The notes below the pieces were generated by a model. The model searched no databases and was not told where the DNA came from. It saw only the letters and a program-made list of their open reading frames with translations. Position numbers and translations under genes: made by a program. From Streptomyces cinnamoneus (lineage in GTDB: Bacteria > Actinomycetota > Actinomycetes > Streptomycetales > Streptomycetaceae): a stretch of 64,000 bases of DNA. The DNA is taken from the NCBI RefSeq assembly GCF_002939475.1, contig NZ_PKFQ01000001.1, positions 2,973,001 to 3,037,000 on the forward strand, written 5' to 3'. This document shows positions 1-8,749 of this stretch, one piece after another (positions within the stretch are counted from its first letter, which is position 1; each line of letters starts with the position of its first letter).

Positions 1-150
1 CCGACGGTGGAGGAGTTCATCGCCACGCGCTCGGGCCCGCTGCTGCGCGCGCTCGACAGCCTGTCGCCGCGCGACCGGGCCGGCTTCGTGGCGGGCCTCG
101 CGGCCTGGGCGCGGGAGGCGCGGGCTCAGCCGCCGGGGCCGGCCCGCTGA
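1..150 (+). CDS. C-terminal fragment of a probable MarR-family regulator
   Basis: Only the last 49 codons are inside the window, reading in frame from base 1 to TGA at 148-150. The fragment contains SLSPRDRAGFVAGLAAW. That resembles the last helix of MarR-type dimerisation domains, where a leucine-rich LSPxERxxF stretch precedes a short tail. The call rests on this short similarity alone. The last 25 bases overlap the 3' end of the convergent sortase gene. Confidence 0.45.
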   Translation, partial: PTVEEFIATRSGPLLRALDSLSPRDRAGFVAGLAAWAREARAQPPGPAR

Positions 151-932
151 GCGATCTGCGGCGGCCGGCGCACGCCCGCGAGGTGGGCGTAGACGACGAC
201 GTTCCCCAGGTAGGCGCCGGCCTCCTGGGAGAAGCCGCCGCCGCAGGTGATCAGGCGGATCTCGGCCCGCCGTGAGGCGCCGTAGACCTTCGCCGAGGGG
301 AAGTCCGCCCGGGCGTAGACCTCGATGGCGTCGATGACGAAGACGGCCGTGCGGCCGTCGGCGCGGGCCACCTCCACCTCGTGGCCCTTCTTCAGGGCGC
401 CCAGGTTGTAGAAGACCGCCGGCCCGCTGTCGGTGTCCACGTGCCCCGCCACGACGGCGGTGCCCGCGGAGCCGGGGGGCGTGCCGCCCGCGTACCAGCC
501 GGCGAGGTTCTTGTCGCCCTCGGGCGGCCCGGCCAGGGTCCGGTCCGGCAGCAGGCCGAGCGGCATCAGCGGGGCGTCCACCTGGATGGCCGGTATCCGC
601 ACCCGCGTGGGGGGCGCGGCGGGCAGCGGCGGTACGAGCCGTTCGCCGCGGCCCGGGGCCAGCAGGGGTTCGCCCGGCGCGGGGAACGCCTCGGCGCGGG
701 AGGGCTGCGGGGGCGGCGCGTGGTCCCGGGCGCCGTGGGCGACGAGCCAGCCGCCCGTCGCCAGGGCGGCGGCGAGGACGGCGGCGGTCAGGGCCCTGTG
801 GGCCGGGGAACCGCGCCGGCCGCCCGCCCGCCGCCCGCCGCCGCGCAGGTACGCCTCCCCCGGGTGGTGCCCGTCCCCGGATCCCGGACGCAGTGTGCGC
901 GTCCGGGGGCCCAGGGGCGGACCGGCCGGCAC
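126..932 (-). CDS. Class F sortase (membrane-anchored transpeptidase)
   Basis: 268 residues. A basic Gly/Arg/Pro-rich N-terminus leads into a hydrophobic segment at about residues 45-67. The sortase barrel begins at TRVRIPAIQVDAPL. Catalytic histidine is seen in VVAGHVDT and catalytic cysteine in RLITCGG, with the usual spacing of just under 80 residues. This architecture matches actinobacterial class F sortases, which cleave a sorting motif outside the membrane and join the protein to another surface group. The start is the GTG at 930-932, 15 bases after the stop of the upstream secreted-protein gene, so the two are probably co-transcribed. A later start is possible because the N-terminus is low complexity. 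The natural substrate is not evident from the sequence. Confidence 0.85.
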   Translation of the reverse strand: MPAGPPLGPRTRTLRPGSGDGHHPGEAYLRGGGRRAGGRRGSPAHRALTAAVLAAALATGGWLVAHGARDHAPPPQPSRAEAFPAPGEPLLAPGRGERLVPPLPAAPPTRVRIPAIQVDAPLMPLGLLPDRTLAGPPEGDKNLAGWYAGGTPPGSAGTAVVAGHVDTDSGPAVFYNLGALKKGHEVEVARADGRTAVFVIDAIEVYARADFPSAKVYGASRRAEIRLITCGGGFSQEAGAYLGNVVVYAHLAGVRRPPQIAQRAGPGG

Positions 933-947
933 CGTGGGATCCCGCTG

Positions 948-1547
948 TCAGACCCGGTTGTCGCCGCCGCGGCGACGCAGGAACCAGGCGCCGGCGGCCA
1001 CAGCGGCGCCCAGGACGGTGGCGCCGGCCACGATCTCGGTCGTGCCGGAGTCCTCGCTGGTGCCGCCGACGCCGGTCTTCATCCCGCCCTGGGGCGGCGC
1101 GGCCGGCATGCTGCGGGTGGCGGAGGGCGACGCCGGGCGCGGGGCGGGGCGCGAGCCGGTGCCGGCGGCCGGGCTGGGCCCGGAGCCGGAGCCCTTGCCG
1201 ACCGTCACGTCGCCGGTGGCCTCCTTGCCGTTGTCACACTTGGCGCCGATGCCGTACGTGCCGGGCTTGGCCGAGTCGGGCACCCGGAACTCACCGGCCG
1301 CGACCTCCTTGCGGGTGCCGGGCTTCAGCTCGAACGACGCCGGGCCGCCCACCGCGCTGGCGTCGGCCGTGCCGTGGCCCTTGGCGCCGCAGGCGGTGGT
1401 GTTCACCGTGACCGTCTCGCCCGGCTGGACGCGGGCCGGACTGATCTCCAGCTTGCCGAACTCGTCCGCGGCGAGGGCGGGGGCGCCGCACAGCCCCAGC
1501 GCGGTTATGGTCATGGCGGCCCCGGCGAGCACTCGTGCGTTACGCAT
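948..1547 (-). CDS. Secreted protein with C-terminal membrane anchor
   Basis: 199 residues. The start ATG at 1545-1547 is preceded by a clear GGAGG site at 1551-1556. Residues 1-27 form a signal peptide ending in PALAADE. The body holds two cysteines (TTACGAK and GAKCDNG) that could form a disulfide in an Ig-like fold. A Ser/Pro/Ala-rich linker follows. The end has a hydrophobic helix (IVAGATVLGAAVAAGAWFL) and an RRRGG tail, the layout of a sortase-type sorting signal. No LPxTG or LAxTG pentapeptide is present before the helix. The class F sortase gene follows directly on the same strand, suggesting a working pair or a simple membrane-anchored protein. Confidence 0.8.
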   Translation of the reverse strand: MRNARVLAGAAMTITALGLCGAPALAADEFGKLEISPARVQPGETVTVNTTACGAKGHGTADASAVGGPASFELKPGTRKEVAAGEFRVPDSAKPGTYGIGAKCDNGKEATGDVTVGKGSGSGPSPAAGTGSRPAPRPASPSATRSMPAAPPQGGMKTGVGGTSEDSGTTEIVAGATVLGAAVAAGAWFLRRRGGDNRV

Positions 1548-1757
1548 GCTTCCTCCGTGAGCGCGGACGCGGGCACTCCGATGTGCCGCGGCAGGAGTCG
1601 GGACTCCGCGCTCCTCACTGCCGAGGGAAACCGCCTTCCAGGGGTCCCGCATCCTGACAGCCCCTCAGATCCCCCCGGTCCGGACGCCACCGGCAGGCCT
1701 GTATGGGCAGGTCACCACGGCGGCGGCGGACCGCACGGGCGTCCACGGGCGGACATG

Positions 1758-1799
1758 GCGAACGGGTGACCGGGGGGCTACCCTCGGTCACCCGTTCGC
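1758..1799 (-). terminator. Hairpin terminator after the polytopic membrane protein gene
   Basis: A perfect 15-bp inverted repeat (1758-1772 with 1785-1799, 12-base loop) lies 24 bases beyond the stop of the minus-strand gene ending at 1823. The stem is GC-rich and there is no T-tract, as is usual in Streptomyces. Confidence 0.75.
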
Positions 1800-1822
1800 G
1801 GTCGCGGCGGTGCGCCGCCCGG

Positions 1823-3814
1823 CTAGCGCGCCAGGTCGTCCGGGCAGCCCGTGCCGCGCGGCAGCTTGTACGGCGACGCGATCCGGTAGGTACCGGCGCG
1901 CGGGGCGCGCAGCAGCGTCCAGTCGTCCTCCGGCTCGTCCTCCGTCTGCGGCTGGACCAGCTTGGTCAGGCAGCCGTGGACGTTGACGGGCGGCTCGCCG
2001 TGCGCGCCGGCCTTCGGCGGCTGGACGGGCTTGCCCTTCTCGTCGACCAGGGCCAGCCACGGCGAGTACGGGATGCGCACGCGCACCACGCCCGCCTCCC
2101 GCACGGTGACGGTCAGCCGGTCGGCGTCCACGTGGTCCACCACGGCCGGCGGCTCGGCCAGCGGCGTCGGGTCCTTCACCTGGTACAGCCGCCAGTGGTC
2201 GTCTGACCAGACCTCGCGCAGGTACGGCTGTCCCTGCCCGACCAGCTTGGCCTCGCCGACGGCCGCCTTGTCGGGCTCGTCGGTGGGCAGCACCACGTAG
2301 TGGACGGCCCAGCGGCTGAGCCAGGCGCGGTAGCTGTCGGGGGTGAGCAGGCCGTCCTCGTAGAACAGGGGGTTGCGCTCACGGTCGGCCTGCCGGTTCC
2401 AGCCGCGGGCGAGGTTCACGTACGGGGCCAGGGCGGAGGCCTCGCGGTGGCTGCGGGCGGGGACGACCTCGACGCGGCCACGGGCGGCGTCCACCCGCTG
2501 GAGCCGGTCCACCAGCGGCGCCAGCTCGCGCGCCCAGGAGGCGGCGGGCGTGGTGTGCACGATGTCGCCGACCGAGGTGGCCGTCTGCCAGGCCGTGACG
2601 GTCACCAGGGCGAGCGCGGTGACGGTCCAGAGCCGGACGGCACCGCCCGGGCCGCCGTCACCGGCGGCCCACCACTCCTTGATCTTCTTGGGGGAGCCGA
2701 CCGCCCGGACGGCCGCCGTCACCTCGGACCAATTCTTGGGCCGCTCCATCCCGGTCAGCGCGGCGACGAGCACCACACCGCCGAAGACCATGCCGAGCCG
2801 GGAGATGTTGGTGCCGATCTGGGAGGGGATGAGCCAGACCAGCAGCACGCCCAGGGTGTACAGCGCCGCGACCATCCGCACCGTGCGCCAGGAGCGGGGC
2901 ACGAGCAGGCCGAAGATGCCGGAGACCAGCGGCAGGACCGCCTGGACGAAGTCCATCGGCTGCTGCCCGGAGAAGGGGAACAGCCACGCCGACAGCGCCA
3001 CCACGAGCACCGGGGTCAGCCCCAGCGCGTAGGCGGCCGGCCGGCGCCGGCTCAGCCACAGGGCCGCCGCCACGACGCCCACGAACAGGCCCGCCACGGG
3101 GCTGGAGGCCGTCGCCAGGCCCGCCATCACGGCGGCCAGCACCGCACGCCCCCAGCGGAAGCGGCGCTCCCTGCGCCACCTCACCGGCCAGGCGAAGACC
3201 GCGGCCAGGGCCGCCAGCCCGAACATCATGCCGAGCCCGAACGTCACCCGGCCCGAGATGGCGTTGCAGGTCAGCGCGAAGGCGCCGTAGAGGGACGGCC
3301 ACAGCGGCCGCTTCACGGCCCGGCTGCGGATCAGCAGCAGGGCGATCAGCCCGGCGGAGACCGTGCCCGCGACCATCATCGTGCTGCGCACGCCCAGCAG
3401 GGCCATCAGGTACGGCGAGATCACGCTGTACGAGACCGGGTGCATGCCGCCGTACCAGGCGAGGTTGTACGCGGAGGACGGGTGCTGGAGCGCGAACTCC
3501 GCCCACGCGTCCTGGGCCGCCAGGTCACCGCCGCTGTTGGCGAAGACCAGCACCCACACCAGGTGCAGCACGGCCGCCACGAGGAGGGTGACCGGGACCG
3601 TCCCGGTCAGCACCGCCAGCCGGCCGCGGCGCCGGTGGTCCGGCTTGAGCGCCCAGGAGGGGCGCCGCCATCCGGGTCTGCCCTGCGTCAGGGTGCGCGC
3701 GGGCGCGGCGCCTCGCCCGGCCGTATCGGCGGACCTGGCGCCGTCGTCCTCGCCGCCCGGCTCTCCAGGCTGCGGTTGCGGCTGTCCGGCCCGCGCCGGC
3801 CCCACGGTGGTCAC
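1823..3814 (-). CDS. Large polytopic membrane protein with extracytoplasmic C-terminal domain
   Basis: 663 residues from the GTG at 3812-3814. The first roughly 65 residues are Pro/Gln/Gly-rich. Then about eleven hydrophobic segments run from LAVLTGTVPVTLLVAAVLHL to about residue 415. They include a WYGGMHPVSYS loop and an aromatic/glycine-rich membrane core like GT-C fold glycosyltransferases. The last 250 residues are soluble and probably outside the cell. Actinobacterial proteins of this kind are usually called hypothetical or MFS-like membrane proteins. I see no clear MFS signature. A polyprenyl-sugar-dependent glycosyltransferase is a reasonable alternative, but no catalytic motif can be assigned. 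The gene stands alone, with a terminator behind it and a long non-coding stretch before it. Confidence 0.75.
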   Translation of the reverse strand: MTTVGPARAGQPQPQPGEPGGEDDGARSADTAGRGAAPARTLTQGRPGWRRPSWALKPDHRRRGRLAVLTGTVPVTLLVAAVLHLVWVLVFANSGGDLAAQDAWAEFALQHPSSAYNLAWYGGMHPVSYSVISPYLMALLGVRSTMMVAGTVSAGLIALLLIRSRAVKRPLWPSLYGAFALTCNAISGRVTFGLGMMFGLAALAAVFAWPVRWRRERRFRWGRAVLAAVMAGLATASSPVAGLFVGVVAAALWLSRRRPAAYALGLTPVLVVALSAWLFPFSGQQPMDFVQAVLPLVSGIFGLLVPRSWRTVRMVAALYTLGVLLVWLIPSQIGTNISRLGMVFGGVVLVAALTGMERPKNWSEVTAAVRAVGSPKKIKEWWAAGDGGPGGAVRLWTVTALALVTVTAWQTATSVGDIVHTTPAASWARELAPLVDRLQRVDAARGRVEVVPARSHREASALAPYVNLARGWNRQADRERNPLFYEDGLLTPDSYRAWLSRWAVHYVVLPTDEPDKAAVGEAKLVGQGQPYLREVWSDDHWRLYQVKDPTPLAEPPAVVDHVDADRLTVTVREAGVVRVRIPYSPWLALVDEKGKPVQPPKAGAHGEPPVNVHGCLTKLVQPQTEDEPEDDWTLLRAPRAGTYRIASPYKLPRGTGCPDDLAR

Positions 3815-4379
3815 TGCGGCTCTCCCCGTCTTCCCCCGAGATCTTCGAGGATTTCCCCCATCGTCATGCTCTCCCGGATCGCCCCGGCAGCGGGCGGCAC
3901 GGCAAGGCCGTACACCCTTCGCGACGCTAACACGCGGCGGGGGGCGGGGGGCGACAGTGTTGACGGCCGCGGGAGGGGGCGGGGGGCGCCGGATACGGAA
4001 GGGGCCGCTACTTCTTTTTTGGGAGCAAGTTTTGGGAGCAAGACCCGAACTTCTTGATCCACTGCCTGCCGCACGCTTAGATGATCACGAGATTTCGGCG
4101 CTTTGGGGGCACGGCACGACAACTCACTCGAAGCGTCGCCGACCGCCCTCCTGCGATGAATTCGTTCGGCACGACGGGGGGTGCTCTCGGGTACGGATCG
4201 ACGCGTCAGCAGCAGGCGCCGGCGATGAGCACGGCCCGGAATCACCGGCATTATCTGCATTTTCCCTGGCGAGCTGCTCCTCGCCTTTCCCTGGCGAACG
4301 GCTCCTCAAGCGATCCGGCTCCCTCGAAAACACCCGAGGTGCACGCTGCCTCTTCTCCGGCGCGGAAATCGAACACGGG
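3815..4379. other. Intergenic region of reduced GC, no convincing gene
   Basis: Upstream of the GTG at 3814, this stretch has long runs of A and T (around 4010-4045) that are unusual for the window. Reading frames crossing it do not look coding. It should hold the promoter of the membrane-protein gene and possibly decayed 5' parts of the pseudogene that follows. Confidence 0.5.
4017..4042. repeat. Two head-to-tail copies of TTTTGGGAGCAAG
   Basis: Exact 13-bp tandem duplication (4017-4029, 4030-4042) in the A/T-rich gap between the membrane-protein gene and the pseudogene. It may be a regulator site or a slippage product. Confidence 0.7.
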
Positions 4380-4830
4380 GGCGGGAGCCCGCTCCGGGTG
4401 AACGGCGAGCAGGTTCCCGAGGGCCGCTGCACCGGCGAGGCCGCCAGGGAGCTGGCCGGCCCGCGAACGCTCGGCCCCGGCGAGCTCGCCCGGAACACCG
4501 ATCTCCAGGCTTCACCGCCGGCAAATCCGACCCGCGCGGGACGCAGGCGTTCACGGCGTGGTCCAGCTGCGCGAAGGAAAAGGGCCACTCCTCTCCGGAC
4601 CCGATGGCGACGATCAACGACCCCCGCTTCCGGGGGAATTCCACCACGCCGGAGGAGCGCGAGGTGGCGACGGCCGACGTCGCCTGCAAGAACCAGGTGA
4701 ACCTGATCGGCACATGGTTCACCGCCGATACTGCCTCACAAAAGGAACTGAACGCGCAGAAGGAATCGGACTTCGCCATGGCGCTGAAGGCGAAAAGCGA
4801 GGAGCAAAAGCAGCCGACAGGCTCGCCCCG
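4380..4830 (+). pseudogene. Frameshifted remnant of a Streptomyces lipoprotein-like gene
   Basis: Two adjacent reading frames together give a recognisable C-terminal half. Around 4390-4490, frame 3 reads PEGRCTGEAARELAG. From about 4505, frame 2 reads TQAFTAWSSCAKEKGHSSP and then ADVACKNQVNLIGTWFTA. The succession of a Cys-Glu-Ala motif, a W..C motif, and a DVxCKxxxNLxGxW motif followed by an acidic/lysine helix is one I know from secreted Streptomyces proteins of unknown function. The frame must change between about 4490 and 4510. No credible start, signal peptide or stop can be placed, and the downstream frame runs on into the antisense of dacA. This is a broken gene, unless the shift is a sequencing error. 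Confidence 0.65.
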
Positions 4831-4913
4831 GCCCCGGTCCCCTCGGACCGGGCCCGGGGCGGGCCGTTTTCTCGTGTGCGGCTCGCGCATACGACGGGAT
4901 GGACCGCGCGTAC

Positions 4914-4956
4914 GACGGCGGCCCGGGTGCACATGCCGTGCACCCGGGCCGCCGTC
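4914..4956 (-). terminator. Strong 19-bp hairpin terminator of the carboxypeptidase gene
   Basis: Perfect inverted repeat: 4914-4932 pairs with 4938-4956 across a 5-base loop. It sits 15 bases past the stop codon of the minus-strand gene ending at 4972. Being symmetrical, it could also stop transcripts from the plus strand. Confidence 0.85.
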
Positions 4957-4971
4957 GCGTGACGGGACGGA

Positions 4972-7701
4972 TCAGCTGATCCGCGTCACCTTCGCGCCGA
5001 AGGACGGCTCCGCGAGGGCCTTCTGCAGCGTCACCGGCACCTTGATCTCACCGGTGCCACCACCCACGGCGAGGTAGCCGATCTCGGCGCCCGCCTTCGC
5101 CGTGTGGGGGACGGCCTTGCCGTTCGCGACGAGCTTCAGGTCGACCTTGAGGCCGGGCCAGCCGGCCACCGTGAGGTCCTTGGCCGCGACGACCGGCGTC
5201 GTGCCGCCCAGGCCGTCGTCGACATGACCGACGACATCGCCCTTCTTCACGACGGTGCTGGTGGTCAGGGCCTTGCCCGTCGCCAGGATCAGGTCCTTGC
5301 TGTAGGTGGTGGCGGTATCGATGATCGGGGTCTTGTGCTGCCCGAAGACCGCACCGATGATCAGCTGCGTCGAGCCGCCGACCTTCTTCTCCGCCGCGAA
5401 GAGCAGGTTGCCGCCCGCCTTGGTCGTCGAACCGGTCTTGATGCCGACGACGCCGAACGCCGGGACGAGCTTGTTGAAGTTGCGCTGCACCTTCAGGTAC
5501 GCCTCCCGGCTGCTCGATCCGGAGGTGGTCGTCGAGTTGTAGTTGATGGCCTTGGAGATGTCCCGGAAGACCGGGTCCTGCATGGCCTTCTTGCCGACCT
5601 TCACCTGGTCCTCCGCCGTGCTGACGGTGCTCTCCATGAGACCGCTCGCGTCGGTGTAGGTGGTGTTGGTCATGCCGAGGTCCTTGGCGGTGTCGTTCAT
5701 CTTCTTGATGAACGCCTCCTCAGAGCCCGCGTCCCAGCGGGCGAGCAGCCGGGCGACGTTGTTCGCCGACGGCAGCATGACGGCCTCCAGGGCCTCCTTC
5801 TCGGAGATCTTCTGACCCTTGTGGACCTCGACGACCGACTCGTTCTCCTTGTCGCCGTTGACGAAGTCGTCCTCGGCCTTCTGGTCGACGTCGATCTGCG
5901 GTCCGTCCTCGCCCTTCTTCAGCGGGTGGTCGCGCAGGATGATGTAGGTGGTCATCACCTTGGCCACACTGCCGATGGGCAGCGGCTTCATGTCGCCGTA
6001 CGAGCCGACCCGGCCGAGCCCGTCCACGTCGACGATCGCCTGGCCCTCGGTGGGCCACGGCAGGACCGGCTTGTCGCCCTGGAAGACGTAGGACTTCTTG
6101 CCGGCGAGCGCCAGCTTCGGCTCCGGCAGCGGGCGGAACGCCTGGACGACCACGAAGACGATCACGAGGAGCGCCACCAGCGGCGTCCAGATCTTCACGC
6201 GGCGCATGGCCGTGCGCACCGGGGTCTCCGGCGGCGGCGGGGTGTTCGTCAGCTGCGCCAGCAGGTCCAGCGGCGCGGCGGGGCGGCCGGGCTCTCCCGT
6301 GCCGGCGGCGGGGGCCGCCGGGGGCTGCGGGGGCGCGACGGAGACGGGGATGGCGGGCTTCGCGGGCGCGTCCGGCTTGGCCGGGGCGGGCTTGCCGGCG
6401 GCGGGCTTCGCGGGCGCGTCAGCCTTGGCCGCACCCGGCTTCGCGGCCGGGGCGTCGTCCTTCTTCAGCGGGACGAACTGGCTCGGACGCTCCGGCTTGG
6501 CCGGCGGCGGTGTCGGGGCCTTCAGCAGCTCGGTGGGCTGGTCCGTGGGCGCGGCCGCCTTGGACTCCGCCTTGGCGCCGGAGCCGTTGGCCTTGGGACG
6601 CACCGCGCCGAACGCGGCCGTCGGACGGTCCACGGCGGGCTTCTTCTTCTCCCCCACCTCCGGACCCGGCGCCTTCAACAGCTCCGTCGGCTGGTCGGCG
6701 GGCACAGCCGGCTTCGACTCCGCCTTGGCGCCGGAGCCGTTGGCCTTGGGACGCACCGCGCCGAACGCGGCCGTCGGACGGTCCACGGCGGGCTTCTTCT
6801 TCTCCCCCACCTCCGGACCCGGCGCCTTCAACAGCTCCGTCGGCTGGTCGGCGGGCACAGCCGGCTTCGACTCCGCCTTCGGGCGCACCGCGCCGAACAC
6901 GGCGGTCGGCTGGTCGGCGGCGGGCTTCCCAGCGGCAGCGTCGACCTTGGGCGCGGGCTTCTCGTCCTTGCCGTCCTTGCCGTCCTTGCCGCTCTTTCCC
7001 TCCGCCTTGTCCGCCGCGGCGGGCCGCACCGTCTTGAAGACGGCCGTGGGCTTGTCCCCACCCGCGGCCGGCTTCTTCGCGGCGTCGTCGCCCTTGGCGG
7101 CCTTCTCCGCCCCGGCCGGGGCGTCCTTGGCCGCAGACTCGGCCTTGTCGGCCTTGCCGGCGCCCTTGTCGGCCTTCTCCGCACCCTCGTCGGCCTCGCC
7201 GGCCTTCTCCGCGTCCTCGTCCCCACCGGCCACCCACGCGGCCACAGCGGCCTTCAGGCGGGCGTCACCGCCGGACGTGCCGGAGCTGCCGTTCTTCGGG
7301 GCGGACTTGGACCCAGCGCTCCCAGCCTCGCGGTCGGCAGGCTTCCGCTTTGCATCCGCATCGACCGGCTTGTCGTTTTTGGCGGCACTTCCGGCGCCTT
7401 CCGGCTCCGCGCCGTCGCCATCGGCGTCGCGCTCGGGCCGTACGGTCCGGAAAACGGCCGTCGCCCGGTCCGCCGGGCGGTCGCCGGACGAAGCTCCGGC
7501 CTCGTCAGCCTCCGGCCGCGCGGCCTTATCGGCCTTCTCGCCCTTATCGGCCTTATCGGCCTTATCGGCCGCTGCCGCCGGGACCTTGGCCTTGGCCGGT
7601 TCGGTGGCCCGGGCGACGCCGAGCCGGGGATCACGTGCGCTGCCAGTCGTCTCCCCCGACGACTTACGCTGCTCCGACTTGTCGGGGGACTCGCCCGCCA
7701 C
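4972..7701 (-). CDS. D-alanyl-D-alanine carboxypeptidase (peptidase S11) with long cytoplasmic arm
   Basis: 909 residues. The chosen GTG start at 7699-7701 has GAGGAGG five bases upstream; an ATG at 7728 is the alternative. Residues 1 to about 500 are disordered and Ala/Lys/Pro/Asp-rich, with repeated PTAVFxxVRP and DQPTELLKAP blocks. One membrane helix (about 503-525) follows. The S11 domain shows SVAK with the nucleophile serine (about 577), SAN (about 644) and KTG (about 752). Such enzymes trim the terminal D-Ala from peptidoglycan stem peptides outside the membrane. An ordinary DacA is about 400 residues, so the arm doubles the protein and places a repetitive polypeptide in the cytoplasm. 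Confidence 0.93.
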   Translation of the reverse strand: MAGESPDKSEQRKSSGETTGSARDPRLGVARATEPAKAKVPAAAADKADKADKGEKADKAARPEADEAGASSGDRPADRATAVFRTVRPERDADGDGAEPEGAGSAAKNDKPVDADAKRKPADREAGSAGSKSAPKNGSSGTSGGDARLKAAVAAWVAGGDEDAEKAGEADEGAEKADKGAGKADKAESAAKDAPAGAEKAAKGDDAAKKPAAGGDKPTAVFKTVRPAAADKAEGKSGKDGKDGKDEKPAPKVDAAAGKPAADQPTAVFGAVRPKAESKPAVPADQPTELLKAPGPEVGEKKKPAVDRPTAAFGAVRPKANGSGAKAESKPAVPADQPTELLKAPGPEVGEKKKPAVDRPTAAFGAVRPKANGSGAKAESKAAAPTDQPTELLKAPTPPPAKPERPSQFVPLKKDDAPAAKPGAAKADAPAKPAAGKPAPAKPDAPAKPAIPVSVAPPQPPAAPAAGTGEPGRPAAPLDLLAQLTNTPPPPETPVRTAMRRVKIWTPLVALLVIVFVVVQAFRPLPEPKLALAGKKSYVFQGDKPVLPWPTEGQAIVDVDGLGRVGSYGDMKPLPIGSVAKVMTTYIILRDHPLKKGEDGPQIDVDQKAEDDFVNGDKENESVVEVHKGQKISEKEALEAVMLPSANNVARLLARWDAGSEEAFIKKMNDTAKDLGMTNTTYTDASGLMESTVSTAEDQVKVGKKAMQDPVFRDISKAINYNSTTTSGSSSREAYLKVQRNFNKLVPAFGVVGIKTGSTTKAGGNLLFAAEKKVGGSTQLIIGAVFGQHKTPIIDTATTYSKDLILATGKALTTSTVVKKGDVVGHVDDGLGGTTPVVAAKDLTVAGWPGLKVDLKLVANGKAVPHTAKAGAEIGYLAVGGGTGEIKVPVTLQKALAEPSFGAKVTRIS
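6563..6877 (-). repeat. 153-bp in-frame tandem repeat inside the carboxypeptidase gene
   Basis: Two nearly identical 153-bp units (6563-6715 and 6716-6868, 51 codons each) plus the start of a third. Each codes for a block with AAFGAVRPKANGSGAKAESK followed by DQPTELLKAP. The near identity at DNA level points to a recent duplication. Confidence 0.85.
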
Positions 7702-7969
7702 CGATGCCTCCTCGAATTCCCTGTCCATACACCGAGGCGGGGCACACTGCGCCCCGCTGCCCGAAATCGTCAACCGACTAACCGCTACCAGTGTCCTCTG
7801 TCGATGTCGCGCCACCGCGCGACGCCACCGTCAGAGGGCCTCGTCCGGCTTCACTCACCTGCAAGACGAGACGACATACCTACCGGTTCCCACCCGAAGC
7901 CACCACGCACTCTCGACAGACCAATGTGAGAGGGGTCACCCTGTCACTCATCCACGCGGGGAGGCATGG

Positions 7970-8749
7970 ATGGGCAGGAGCCGCAGAACAATTCCGGAGG
8001 AGCTTCTGCTGCTCGCCCTGGACCCGGCAACGGGCACCACGGCGCAGCCGCAGTCGCTCGACCTCGGTCTCGCCGGAGCGCAGCTAGTGGAGCTCGCTCT
8101 GGCCGGACGGATAGCCCCAGACGGGGATCGTATCGCCGTGGTGCACCCACGGCCGACAGGAGATCCGACCCTGGACACCGCGCTCGAACTGCTGCGCCGT
8201 CGCGGCAGCCCGGTGCGGGCCGTCCACTGGATCGGCGGGCCCCGACTGGGGCTGCGTCAGACGTACCTGACACACCTGGAGCGGTGCGGCATGGTGCACG
8301 CCGTGGCGGGCCAGATGTGCGGGGTGCTGCCGACCACGCGTTACCAGGCCACGGACACCGCGATCAGCCGGGAGATCAGGGCCCGGCTGGACAGCGCGAT
8401 CCGCACCGGCGTGCCGCCGGACCCACGCACCGCGGCGCTCGCCGCGCTGGCCCACGCGGTCGGCCTCGGCAAGCACCTCTACCCGGGCAACGAGGGGCGG
8501 TCCTCGCGGTCCCGGCTCCGTGACCTCATCCGGCACGACCCCATGGGCGGGCTCGTGGCGCACGCGGTGATGGACGTTCAGAACGGGGCGGCCGCACAGC
8601 CGCGGCGGACGCCGGCAGCGGCCGGCTCCGGGGGCAGCAGCAGCAGCGGTTCGGGGCGCAGGACGACCGCCGTGCGACCGGCCGCCGAGGCGGCCGCACA
8701 GCCGGTGGCGCACCGTCGCGGGGTCATGGCCCGCGCGGGCGCCTCGTGA
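7970..8749 (+). CDS. GPP34 (Golgi phosphoprotein 3-like) family protein
   Basis: 259 residues from the ATG at 7970, with GGGGAGG just upstream (7957-7964). It opens with TIPEELLLLALDPATG, the hallmark start of GPP34 proteins, and has the repeated LAGAQLVELALAGRI helix pair. Eukaryotic members bind phosphatidylinositol-4-phosphate. Actinomycete members are common, numerous and uncharacterised. The domain covers about residues 5-205; the last 50 are a Ser/Gly/Arg-rich tail. The gene is divergent from the carboxypeptidase gene across about 270 bases that should hold both promoters. Confidence 0.88.
   Translation: MGRSRRTIPEELLLLALDPATGTTAQPQSLDLGLAGAQLVELALAGRIAPDGDRIAVVHPRPTGDPTLDTALELLRRRGSPVRAVHWIGGPRLGLRQTYLTHLERCGMVHAVAGQMCGVLPTTRYQATDTAISREIRARLDSAIRTGVPPDPRTAALAALAHAVGLGKHLYPGNEGRSSRSRLRDLIRHDPMGGLVAHAVMDVQNGAAAQPRRTPAAAGSGGSSSSGSGRRTTAVRPAAEAAAQPVAHRRGVMARAGAS

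Noticed and set aside
3811..4260. 149-codon minus-strand frame upstream of the polytopic membrane protein gene
   Set aside because: No ribosome site of its own, no family signal and no periodicity; more likely leader DNA and promoter.
5104..7929. Long plus-strand open frame (over 900 codons) opposite the carboxypeptidase gene
   Set aside because: It is the mirror of the minus-strand gene; its arginine/leucine/glycine-rich product has no family features, whereas the minus strand has SxxK, SxN and KTG.
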